Below the pieces are notes generated by a model. It searched no databases. It worked only from the letters and a program-made list of their open reading frames with translations, and was not told the origin of the DNA. Below, piece after piece: positions 52,337 through 59,740 of a stretch of DNA of 64,000 nucleotides. Each line of letters starts with the position of its first letter. The stretch's first letter is position 1. Origin of the DNA: Alistipes sp. Lineage in GTDB: Bacteria; Bacteroidota; Bacteroidia; Bacteroidales; Rikenellaceae. Both the position numbers and the translations under genes were made by a program. Location: positions 62,001 through 126,000 of the forward strand of contig JAHHQN010000004.1 in the NCBI GenBank assembly GCA_020026375.1. The letters run 5' to 3'.

Positions 52337-53638
52337 ATGCAAAAGAATTACAACATACAGTTTGCTTCGCCTGCCGAAATCAAGTCGTGGCAGGAGGAGC
52401 GGCTGGCCGAAGAGCTGGATTACCTGTCGAAAAATTCGCGCTTCTATCAGAAGATGTTTGCCAGAGAGGGAATCCGTCCCGGCGACATCACTCGTCTCGA
52501 GGATTTGCAACGTCTTCCCGTGACTACAAAGAAGGATTTGCAACTTCACAACGAGGAGTTTCTGTGTGTCGACCGCAGCCAGATTGTCGACTATGTCACC
52601 ACGTCGGGTACACTGGGCGATCCGGTGACCTTCGCCCTTACGGAGAGCGATTTGCAGCGTCTGGCCTACAACGAATATCTCTCGTTCTCCACGGCCGGAA
52701 TCACCAAAAACGACATCATGCAGCTGATGACGACCCTCGACCGCCGCTTCATGGCCGGACTGGCCTACTTTATGGGTGCGCGCGAGTTGGGTTGCGGTTC
52801 GATTCGTGTGGGCAACGGTATTCCCGAATTGCAGTGGGATACCATACAGCGTATCCACCCCACCTTCTGCATGGTGGTTCCTTCGTTCATCATCAAACTG
52901 ATTGATTATGCGCAGAGCCACGGTATCGACCCCGATGCATCGTCGATTAAAAAGGCGGTGTGCATCGGAGAGTCACTCCGCAACACCGACTTCACCCCCA
53001 ATACGCTGGGACGTCAGATTGCCGAAAAATGGCCTTCGCTGAAGCTCTATACTACCTATGCCTCCACCGAGATGCAGAGTTCGTTCACCGAGTGTGATTA
53101 CGGCTGCGGCGGCCACCTGCAACCCGAGTTGATTATCGTGGAGCTGCTCGACGAAAACAACCGTCCGGTTGACGACGGACAGCCCGGTGAGGTGACCATC
53201 ACCACCATTGGAGTGAGAGGCATGCCACTGTTGAGGTTCAAGACCGGCGACCTGTGTTATGCCCATCACGAGCCGTGTGCCTGCGGACGCAATACCCTGC
53301 GTCTGAGTCCTGTTATCGGCCGCAAGGGACAGATGATCAAGTACAAGGGCACTACCCTCTTTCCGCCGGCTCTGTTCGATATTCTGGACAATGTGCCTTA
53401 TGTGGAAAACTACATTGTCGAGCTAAAAAACAACGAATGTGACAAGGACAAGGTCGTGGTGCGTGTGAGTCTGAAACAGGAGGTGGATTTCGATGTGGTC
53501 AAGGAGTTGAAGGACCGTTTCCGTGCCAAGATTCGTGTGGCTCCCGACATCGAGATTGACAGTGCGGAGCGTATCCGTCAGATGAATTTTCCGCAGATGA
53601 GCCGCAAGTGTGTGAAGTTCGTCGACATGAGGAAATGA
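52337..53638 (+). CDS. PaaK-type phenylacetate-CoA ligase family enzyme (aryl acid activation)
   Basis: A 433-residue adenylate-forming ligase of the phenylacetate-CoA ligase family. The phosphate loop is TTSGTLGDPVTFALT near residue 89; STEMQSSFTECDYGCGGH and CACGRNTLRLSPVIGRKGQMIK hold the paired cysteines and the hinge that are typical of PaaK. It begins 2 bp after the C45-type gene and ends the operon. With a tyrosine ammonia-lyase at the other end, the simplest role is activation of 4-coumarate, either to CoA or directly to the ACP. PaaK-type rather than 4-coumarate:CoA ligase-type chemistry is notable. Confidence 0.9.
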   Translation: MQKNYNIQFASPAEIKSWQEERLAEELDYLSKNSRFYQKMFAREGIRPGDITRLEDLQRLPVTTKKDLQLHNEEFLCVDRSQIVDYVTTSGTLGDPVTFALTESDLQRLAYNEYLSFSTAGITKNDIMQLMTTLDRRFMAGLAYFMGARELGCGSIRVGNGIPELQWDTIQRIHPTFCMVVPSFIIKLIDYAQSHGIDPDASSIKKAVCIGESLRNTDFTPNTLGRQIAEKWPSLKLYTTYASTEMQSSFTECDYGCGGHLQPELIIVELLDENNRPVDDGQPGEVTITTIGVRGMPLLRFKTGDLCYAHHEPCACGRNTLRLSPVIGRKGQMIKYKGTTLFPPALFDILDNVPYVENYIVELKNNECDKDKVVVRVSLKQEVDFDVVKELKDRFRAKIRVAPDIEIDSAERIRQMNFPQMSRKCVKFVDMRK

Positions 53639-53656
53639 CCGCTGTCGTGGAAACAA

Positions 53657-53697
53657 AAAAATCGTCAGATTCCGAAAAAAGGTTCTGACGATTTTTG
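53657..53697. terminator. Terminator closing the polyene operon (bidirectional)
   Basis: AAAAATCGTCAGA (53657-53669) pairs with TCTGACGATTTTT (53684-53696), loop of 14 nt, T run on both strands. It lies between the ligase gene and the convergent SBF transporter gene. Confidence 0.9.
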
Positions 53698-53718
53698 TTT
53701 GCCACTATATGTGTAGGT

Positions 53719-54633
53719 CTATTTGCCGTGTCGTCGGTAGCGGTCAATCTGATAACTGTTGACGATATTCTGCCAGACGATATAGGCGGTCGGTGCAATG
53801 CAGGAGATGGGGTTGAGGAACGATTGTGCCATCCATACGGCCAGCACCGTATTCTTCTGTCCCAGACTCTGTCCGCCGGCCACGGCATCATTGTATTTGC
53901 GGCCGAGCATTCGACCCACCTTGAACTGCACAAGGCAGATTATCAGTGCCACGGCTGCCAGCCACAATTCTGTCGAATAGTCGGCATCGCGGAGTTCGAT
54001 GATGAATTTGGTGGTGCGGCCGATGACCACCACCAGCGACAGCAGCCACAGGTAGAACGAAGCCTGATTGTGGTTGCCGACCCAGTGGGCGGCCCGCGGA
54101 ACGACCAGACGCAGGAACTGCGCCACGGCGAACGGAGCAATCAGCAGCGGAGCCACACGTGACAGAATCTCCTGAAAGGTGCAGTGGTCGCTTCCGGTCA
54201 TCGTGATGACGACGGGTGCAATGAGTGCGATGCTCATGTTGCATATCAGGCTGTAAGTGGCAACGGTGGCGACATGGGCCCCCAGCATGCCCGATATGAC
54301 GACGGCTGCCATGGCTACGGGTGCCAGTATGCAAATCATGGCTCCCTGTGCCACGACATCGCTCAGCGGCCGCAGGACGAGCCATACCCCCACGCTGACT
54401 ACCACCTGAAAGAGCAACAGCCAGAAGTGGAGCATCGACGGACGCATCTGCCGGGGTTTCACCCTGCAGAAGGTGATGAAGAGCATCAGAAAGATGAGTG
54501 TGGGCGTGAGCATGTTGCCCGACAGGTTGTCGACCCAGTTGACGGGGCGGTAGAACAACGCTCCCACGACCATGGACATGGGCATGGCTATGGTTTTGGC
54601 ATTGGCACGCAGTGTCTGAATCAGATCAGCCAT
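53719..54633 (-). CDS. SBF/bile-acid:sodium symporter family transporter
   Basis: A 304-residue inner membrane protein with about ten transmembrane segments. The C-terminal GGQSLGQKNTVLAVWMAQSFLNPISCIAPTAYIVWQNIVNSYQI pattern is typical of SBF (BASS) transporters, which move organic anions with sodium. Substrate is unknown. It starts 4 bp after the YqeY gene on the same strand and is likely the last gene of a four-gene minus-strand operon. It is not obviously linked to the polyene operon, with which it is convergent. Confidence 0.88.
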   Translation of the reverse strand: MADLIQTLRANAKTIAMPMSMVVGALFYRPVNWVDNLSGNMLTPTLIFLMLFITFCRVKPRQMRPSMLHFWLLLFQVVVSVGVWLVLRPLSDVVAQGAMICILAPVAMAAVVISGMLGAHVATVATYSLICNMSIALIAPVVITMTGSDHCTFQEILSRVAPLLIAPFAVAQFLRLVVPRAAHWVGNHNQASFYLWLLSLVVVIGRTTKFIIELRDADYSTELWLAAVALIICLVQFKVGRMLGRKYNDAVAGGQSLGQKNTVLAVWMAQSFLNPISCIAPTAYIVWQNIVNSYQIDRYRRHGK

Positions 54634-54637
54634 ACGA

Positions 54638-55087
54638 TTATGCCAGCAATTCCTTCACCTTGTTCATGATCTCCTTGCCCTCGGCACGTCCTGCCAGTCG
54701 TTTGGTGGCCACACCCATCACCTTGCCCATCTCTTTCATCGATGATGCGCCGGTCTCTGCGATGATGGCCTTGAGCGCCTCCTCCAACTCCTGTGCCGAC
54801 ATCTGTTGGGGCAGGAACTCCTTGAATACGGCGACCTGTGCCAACTCCTCGCCGGCCAGGTCGGGACGGTTCTGCTCGGTGAAAATCTGTGCCGAATCGC
54901 TGCCCTGCTTGGCCAGCTTCGAGAGGATTTTCATCACTTCGTCATCGGTGAGTTCCGTGATGCCCGGACCTGCGGTCTTGGCTTCGATGATATACTTCTT
55001 CACATTGCGCAAGGCACTCAGACGCACCTTGTCTCCGGCCTTCATGGCCGCCATGATTCCTGTGGAAATCTGCTGTTCTAATGACAT
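54638..55087 (-). CDS. YqeY/GatB-like protein
   Basis: A 149-residue soluble protein of the YqeY family, related to the C-terminal domain of GatB. MSLEQQISTGIMAAMKAGDKVRLSALRNVKKYIIEAK is the conserved N-terminal helical block; DLAGEELAQVAVFKEFLPQQMS and MKEMGKVMGVATKRLAGRAEGKEIMNKVKELL complete the family pattern. GatB-like tail domains bind tRNA, but the free protein has no firm function. It lies 7 bp after the amidase-like gene and 4 bp before the transporter. Confidence 0.95.
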   Translation of the reverse strand: MSLEQQISTGIMAAMKAGDKVRLSALRNVKKYIIEAKTAGPGITELTDDEVMKILSKLAKQGSDSAQIFTEQNRPDLAGEELAQVAVFKEFLPQQMSAQELEEALKAIIAETGASSMKEMGKVMGVATKRLAGRAEGKEIMNKVKELLA

Positions 55088-55094
55088 GGTTTTG

Positions 55095-58000
55095 TTAATT
55101 TTTATGGTTATTTTTTATCAGAAAATTCAATATGTCACCCATCAGACGGTCTCTCTCCGCCTCTTCGGTGATGCTCTCGAACGGGAAGCCCATCACAGCG
55201 GTGCGGTTTCCTTCGTCGGAGATGACCATTGCCGAGCCCTGATTGTCGACATAGCGCAGGACAGTGTGCGATTTGTCGTCCGCAGGGCGGATTTCCTCGA
55301 CGCGCTCGACCTTGTAATGCTCCTCGCACAACTCGTCGTTGAAACGGTAATCTCCACGGCGGAAGTTGCCTTTCGAGGCAGTGACTCTCAACTTGTTGCG
55401 ATGTGTCTCAAGACGCGATTCGGGAAGGCAGTGCAGCACTTCGCTGACAAATGCCTGTCCCTCCTCTTCACGCAGGTCGGAGAGCAGGTAGCAGCCCGAC
55501 ACGAAGAGTGCGCCACCCTTTGCGGCATATCCGCGCAGGGCGGTACGAAGCTCGCGGGGCAGGGCTTCGAATTCGGGTTGGCGGAGTCCGCGTCCCATGG
55601 GGGTCAGACACTGCTTGCCCAGAATCAAATCCACGGCATCGTACCGTTCGATGTCCGCCTCACCGTTCTTGACCGCTGCCACCGACGCCGAACAATAGGA
55701 GTAGCCGGCACGTGCCACCGAGCGCCCGTGAAGGTAGGGATAATCGAAGGTGTTGCCGCCGATGATTTCGGTGGTGTAGTCGGTATTGCAGGCACCCAGC
55801 ATCAGCGAGTCGTTGGGACAACGCAGCTGCCTGAGGTCATAGACCCGTTGCAGACCGGCGAAGGAGATGTCGCGTTTGTCGGGGACACCACCGTCGAGGT
55901 CGTAGCGGAAACCGGCCAGTGAGTCGTTGCGCATGATGAGCGGCGCACTGACACGCTCAAAGCCGTTGACCACCAGCACCTCACCCTTCTCGTCGATGGC
56001 GCGGCACGAAGAGAGTATCTCGCTGGGAAAGCTCTCTCCGCCACGGTTGACGGCCGTGACCTTGTAGCTGTAGACGTGACCGCGCTCCTGCCCTGTGACG
56101 AACGATGCACGGGGAGTGTAGCGGCCCGAGTCGAATCCGCCGTCGTCCTTGCGCGTGTAGACGATGTAGCCCGTAGGCACGGCACTCTCCTCCAGCGAAT
56201 CCAGCACGGGAGTCCACGAGAGTCGCACGCTGTCGACGCCCTTGAATGTTGCGGCGAACGACTTGACGGGCAGTGGCTGCACCTCATACTCGGTGCCGTA
56301 TTGCGAGGAGATGTATTTCAAGATGCCTTTGTAGACGGCGCGGCTGACCAGAAACTTGAACCGCGGGTCGCTGCCGTAACGCATGTCGGCGAAATTCTGA
56401 TGCGAGAGCAACTCCAGCAGCATGGTGGGTGCATGAGGAATGCGTGCTTCGAAATAGGGACGGTTCCACAATCCGCGGCGACGCCATTCGGGTTCCCAGG
56501 TGCGGCGTATGTCGCCGACAATCTGGGTCATCACCATGTCGGTCAAATCGCGCGAGCGGTAGCGGCTGGCACCGCCGTAGAAGCGTCCGCCGTCCTCACG
56601 GGTGCAGAAGATACCCAGTGTGCCGATGATTTCGTCACCCTCCTTGGCTCCCGAATCGGAGTGGAAGGCCAGAGCCAGGTCGACGGGTATGTTGAGTCCC
56701 AGTGAGTCGGGCATGCGCTTCGAACCTCCCATAAGGGCATTGACCCAGCGGGCGCGCGACATGATGTCGTCCTTGTAGTCGTCGCCGAAGGATTTGGGGC
56801 TGTAGACCTCGGGCGAGTAGCCGGCCCACTGCAACCAATAGCGCGCCGCCTCGCAGTAGCGCGGATGTCCGCTGGTCTCCGACAGGTAGCTGCCGTCGTC
56901 GTGCCGCAGTGAGGCCTTGACCTCACGGGTCATGTTGCCGTAGCCGCCGCCTATCTTCACGGCGTCGGCCGAGATGCGCTGACCGGCCTTGTCGGAACTG
57001 TTGTGCAGGGTGACCACCTCCTGTTTTCCGGCATCGAGCGGAAAATTGCCCAAATAAATCCATGTTCCGCCGCCCATCTTCTGGTTGACGGCATAGCGGC
57101 TCTCGCCTCCGGCATGATGCACCACATAGGTGACATCGTCGGCACTGTCGTCGTAGGTGGCGTAGCTTACATACACAGCATAATCGCCCTTTTGGGGAAT
57201 GTCGGCACTCCACACGGCTTTGGCTGTCGCGCGGCCGTTGACACTCATCACGTAACGGGTCGTACCCTCGCGAAAGGGATTCTCCCCGGCCCGATAGACC
57301 TGACGGCGATGGGCGAATCCTCCGACCCCCGTCTGCCAGCCGTGACCGCTCTCGCGGTAGGTTTCATGGGCATCGTTGTCGGCAATGGCCTCATTGCGCT
57401 GGGTATCCCTCTCGCGGGGCATGAGTACGCATGCGCCTGCATTTTCGAGCATCGGCACCAGATACGGCAGGACATAGCTTTGGGTGTAGAGGTCCTCGCA
57501 GGTCTGCCACAGGAAGGAGCGTTGCCAGCGCCATGTGTTGCGGGGTTGGTCGAAATAGTAGCCGTGGCTCTGCCATACGGCCAGATGGCGGCCCGAAAGT
57601 CCGTGGGTCGGGGTGTCGACAGCATCGGAGAGCGGTCTTACCAGTGGCTTTGCGCAAGTGTTGACAAAGGGTATGGGACCGCGCGGCTTGGGCGACGAAG
57701 TCCGTTTTCCGCGTCTTGAAGTTTCGGGTTCGGCCCCCTTGTCTGCCGCCGTTGTGCGGTAGGCCATCGGTATGAGTTCCGATATTTCGTGACGGTCGGT
57801 GTAGACCTCAATCGCATAGTTTTTGTAGGCAGCCGGCAGACCCTCGCGAATGATGCGTCGCATTTCCTTCACATTGTCTTCGCGGAAGGGATAGTAGGAA
57901 AGACCTGTCGAGAAGTAGAATTTGAGGGTGTTGCGCGTGATGGTCACCGCATCAATTCTCACATTGCAGTAGGTGACCGTCTGTTTCACCATCTCCGAGA

Positions 58001-58109
58001 CATTGCGTGCGATCTGGTATCGCGTGGAGCGGTTGATGCCTGCCGCATGGACATCGATGGAGGCCAGCAGCAGGAAGGACAGAAATGTATATTTAAGTCT
58101 ATTTTTCAT
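55095..58109 (-). CDS. Large exported amidase-like protein with inserted golvesin-type domain (annotated elsewhere as xanthan lyase)
   Basis: A 1004-residue secreted protein with a signal peptide (MKNRLKYTFLSFLLLASIDVHAA). It looks like an N-acetylmuramoyl-L-alanine amidase-type (Amidase_3) zinc fold split in two: first ligands H182 (VWQSHGYYF) and E205 (TCEDLYTQ), then H483 (LAFHSDSGAK) and catalytic E566 (LLELLSHQNFAD). Between them, about 300-390, is a golvesin/Xly-like carbohydrate-binding beta domain (DIPQKGDYAVYVSYATYDDSADDVTYVVHHAGG). A fibronectin III-like domain follows (about 618-700), then a GATase-like C-terminal part with SGCYLL. I place the start at ATG 58109; the upstream symporter overlaps by 11 bp. 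Substrate, peptidoglycan or another glycan, is unknown. Confidence 0.82.
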   Translation of the reverse strand: MKNRLKYTFLSFLLLASIDVHAAGINRSTRYQIARNVSEMVKQTVTYCNVRIDAVTITRNTLKFYFSTGLSYYPFREDNVKEMRRIIREGLPAAYKNYAIEVYTDRHEISELIPMAYRTTAADKGAEPETSRRGKRTSSPKPRGPIPFVNTCAKPLVRPLSDAVDTPTHGLSGRHLAVWQSHGYYFDQPRNTWRWQRSFLWQTCEDLYTQSYVLPYLVPMLENAGACVLMPRERDTQRNEAIADNDAHETYRESGHGWQTGVGGFAHRRQVYRAGENPFREGTTRYVMSVNGRATAKAVWSADIPQKGDYAVYVSYATYDDSADDVTYVVHHAGGESRYAVNQKMGGGTWIYLGNFPLDAGKQEVVTLHNSSDKAGQRISADAVKIGGGYGNMTREVKASLRHDDGSYLSETSGHPRYCEAARYWLQWAGYSPEVYSPKSFGDDYKDDIMSRARWVNALMGGSKRMPDSLGLNIPVDLALAFHSDSGAKEGDEIIGTLGIFCTREDGGRFYGGASRYRSRDLTDMVMTQIVGDIRRTWEPEWRRRGLWNRPYFEARIPHAPTMLLELLSHQNFADMRYGSDPRFKFLVSRAVYKGILKYISSQYGTEYEVQPLPVKSFAATFKGVDSVRLSWTPVLDSLEESAVPTGYIVYTRKDDGGFDSGRYTPRASFVTGQERGHVYSYKVTAVNRGGESFPSEILSSCRAIDEKGEVLVVNGFERVSAPLIMRNDSLAGFRYDLDGGVPDKRDISFAGLQRVYDLRQLRCPNDSLMLGACNTDYTTEIIGGNTFDYPYLHGRSVARAGYSYCSASVAAVKNGEADIERYDAVDLILGKQCLTPMGRGLRQPEFEALPRELRTALRGYAAKGGALFVSGCYLLSDLREEEGQAFVSEVLHCLPESRLETHRNKLRVTASKGNFRRGDYRFNDELCEEHYKVERVEEIRPADDKSHTVLRYVDNQGSAMVISDEGNRTAVMGFPFESITEEAERDRLMGDILNFLIKNNHKN

Positions 58110-59550
58110 GATTCCTGACAAGCAGCAACATTCCCGCAAAGGTGAATGCCGCATTATAAATCAACAATTCGAAACCTATCTGGTAATTCCAGTATTCGCG
58201 TGCCGTCCACTGTATGGCGATGCTCAACAGCGGAGCTGCGACAGCCACCCACGGCACGAAGCGGTCGCGCACCTTCCAGGGGGTGAACATACCGAAGAGG
58301 AACATGCCCAGTATCGGGCCATAGGTGTAGCTGGCCATCTTGTAGACCAGATTGATGACACTGTCGTCGGCCAGCAGTTCGAAGGCCATAATCAGCAGCA
58401 GCATGCCCACCGCCATGAGGATATGCACGCGATGGCGCACCACGGTCAGCCGTATGTCGTCGTAGCGTTTCGTGCCATCGAGGATATCGACGGTAAACGA
58501 GGTGGTGAGTGCCGTCAGTGCCGAGCCGGCCGCCGAGTAGGTACTGGAGATGAGTCCGATGACGAACAACACGCCCACAATGGTCGGAAGTCCGCCGTCG
58601 ACGGCCACCATCGGGAAAATCTGGTCACCCTTTTCGGGCAGGGCCATGCCTGTGCGCTCCATGTAGATGTGGAGCAGCACGCCCAGCACCAGAAACAGGT
58701 AGATGACCACAATCTGCGAGAGGGCCGTCATCACGATGTTCTTCTGTGCGTCGCGCGGCGTGCGACACGACATGTTGCGTTGCATCATGTCCTGATCGAG
58801 ACCGGTCATGGCCACCAGCATGACGATGCCGGCCAAAAACATCTTCCAGAAGTAGCGGTCGGAGGAAGGGTCGTCGAAGAACAGTATCCTGGAGAGGGGG
58901 GACGCGGTGACCTCACGGCTCAGGTCCGCGACATTGAAGTTGAGCGAACGGGCGATGAAAAAGAGGGTCAGCACCAGACTGCCCACCAGACACAGTGTCT
59001 TGAGCGTGTCGGTCCAGATGAGCGACTTCACGCCGCCCTGACGGGTGTAGAGCCACACCAGTAGCATCGAAAGCGAGGCATTGAGCCAGAACGGCAGGCC
59101 GTAGTGCGAGAAGACCAGCACCTGCATGACCGTGCAGACCACATAGACGCGGAGTGCCGCCCCGAGGATTTTCGAAAGGAAGAAGAACGCGGCTCCCGAG
59201 CGGTGGGAGGCCATGCCGAAACGGGTGTCGAGGTACTCATAGAGCGAGACGACTTTCAGTCGGTAGAGTGTCGGAATCAGCACAAAGGCGACGATGAACT
59301 GACCGAGTGTGAATCCGGCCACCATCTGCATGTAGGAGAAGGCGTCCGTGGCCACGGAACCCGGCACGGAGATGAACGTGACACCCGATATCGCGGCTCC
59401 GATCATGGCCGTTGCGGCCATATACCAGGGGGTTTGTCGGTTGCCGGTGAAGAAGGCCGCATTCCCGGCCCTGCGTCCCGAATACCAGGCGATGGTGAAG
59501 AGAATGGCAATATAGCCCAATACGGTGAGGATTACTGCTGAAGGTGTCAT
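58099..59550 (-). CDS. Sodium/solute symporter (SSS family)
   Basis: A 483-residue integral membrane transporter of the SSS/SLC5 family with about 13 transmembrane segments. The GRRAGNAAFFTGNRQTPWYMAATAMIGAAISGVTFISVPG segment (59380-59500) is the family's N-terminal signature, and ISSTYSAAGSALTALTTSF its sodium-binding core helix. Substrate might be a sugar or sialic acid-like compound. The start at ATG 59550 is chosen because the upstream ATG at 59574 falls inside the -7 element (59572-59579). It overlaps the next gene, suggesting uptake of a product released by that enzyme. Confidence 0.92.
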   Translation of the reverse strand: MTPSAVILTVLGYIAILFTIAWYSGRRAGNAAFFTGNRQTPWYMAATAMIGAAISGVTFISVPGSVATDAFSYMQMVAGFTLGQFIVAFVLIPTLYRLKVVSLYEYLDTRFGMASHRSGAAFFFLSKILGAALRVYVVCTVMQVLVFSHYGLPFWLNASLSMLLVWLYTRQGGVKSLIWTDTLKTLCLVGSLVLTLFFIARSLNFNVADLSREVTASPLSRILFFDDPSSDRYFWKMFLAGIVMLVAMTGLDQDMMQRNMSCRTPRDAQKNIVMTALSQIVVIYLFLVLGVLLHIYMERTGMALPEKGDQIFPMVAVDGGLPTIVGVLFVIGLISSTYSAAGSALTALTTSFTVDILDGTKRYDDIRLTVVRHRVHILMAVGMLLLIMAFELLADDSVINLVYKMASYTYGPILGMFLFGMFTPWKVRDRFVPWVAVAAPLLSIAIQWTAREYWNYQIGFELLIYNAAFTFAGMLLLVRNHEK

Positions 59551-59571
59551 TTCGGTTTTTGTAAAAGCACA

Positions 59572-59579
59572 CAAATGTA
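59572..59579 (-). promoter_or_regulatory. -7 element of the SSS transporter operon
   Basis: TACATTTG on the minus strand, 21 bp before the ATG at 59550. It covers an upstream in-frame ATG, which argues that the shorter start is used. Confidence 0.6.
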
Positions 59580-59681
59580 CAAATTATCGTCGGATATTGT
59601 CATGTTTGTCGCCGAAAAAAACGCGTCACACCTCTCTCGAAGGGCTCGATTGTCCCTGTCGTAAAGTGTGCGGCCAAAGGT

Positions 59682-59711
59682 TTTGACTCCCGAGATAATT
59701 TCCTAACTTTG
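59682..59711 (+). promoter_or_regulatory. Promoter of the helicase-nuclease gene
   Basis: -33 TTTG at 59682-59685 and -7 TAACTTTG at 59704-59711, 18 bp apart, 29 bp before the ATG at 59741. Confidence 0.7.
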
Positions 59712-59740
59712 TATATTGACTCATTTCACGGTATTGCAAT

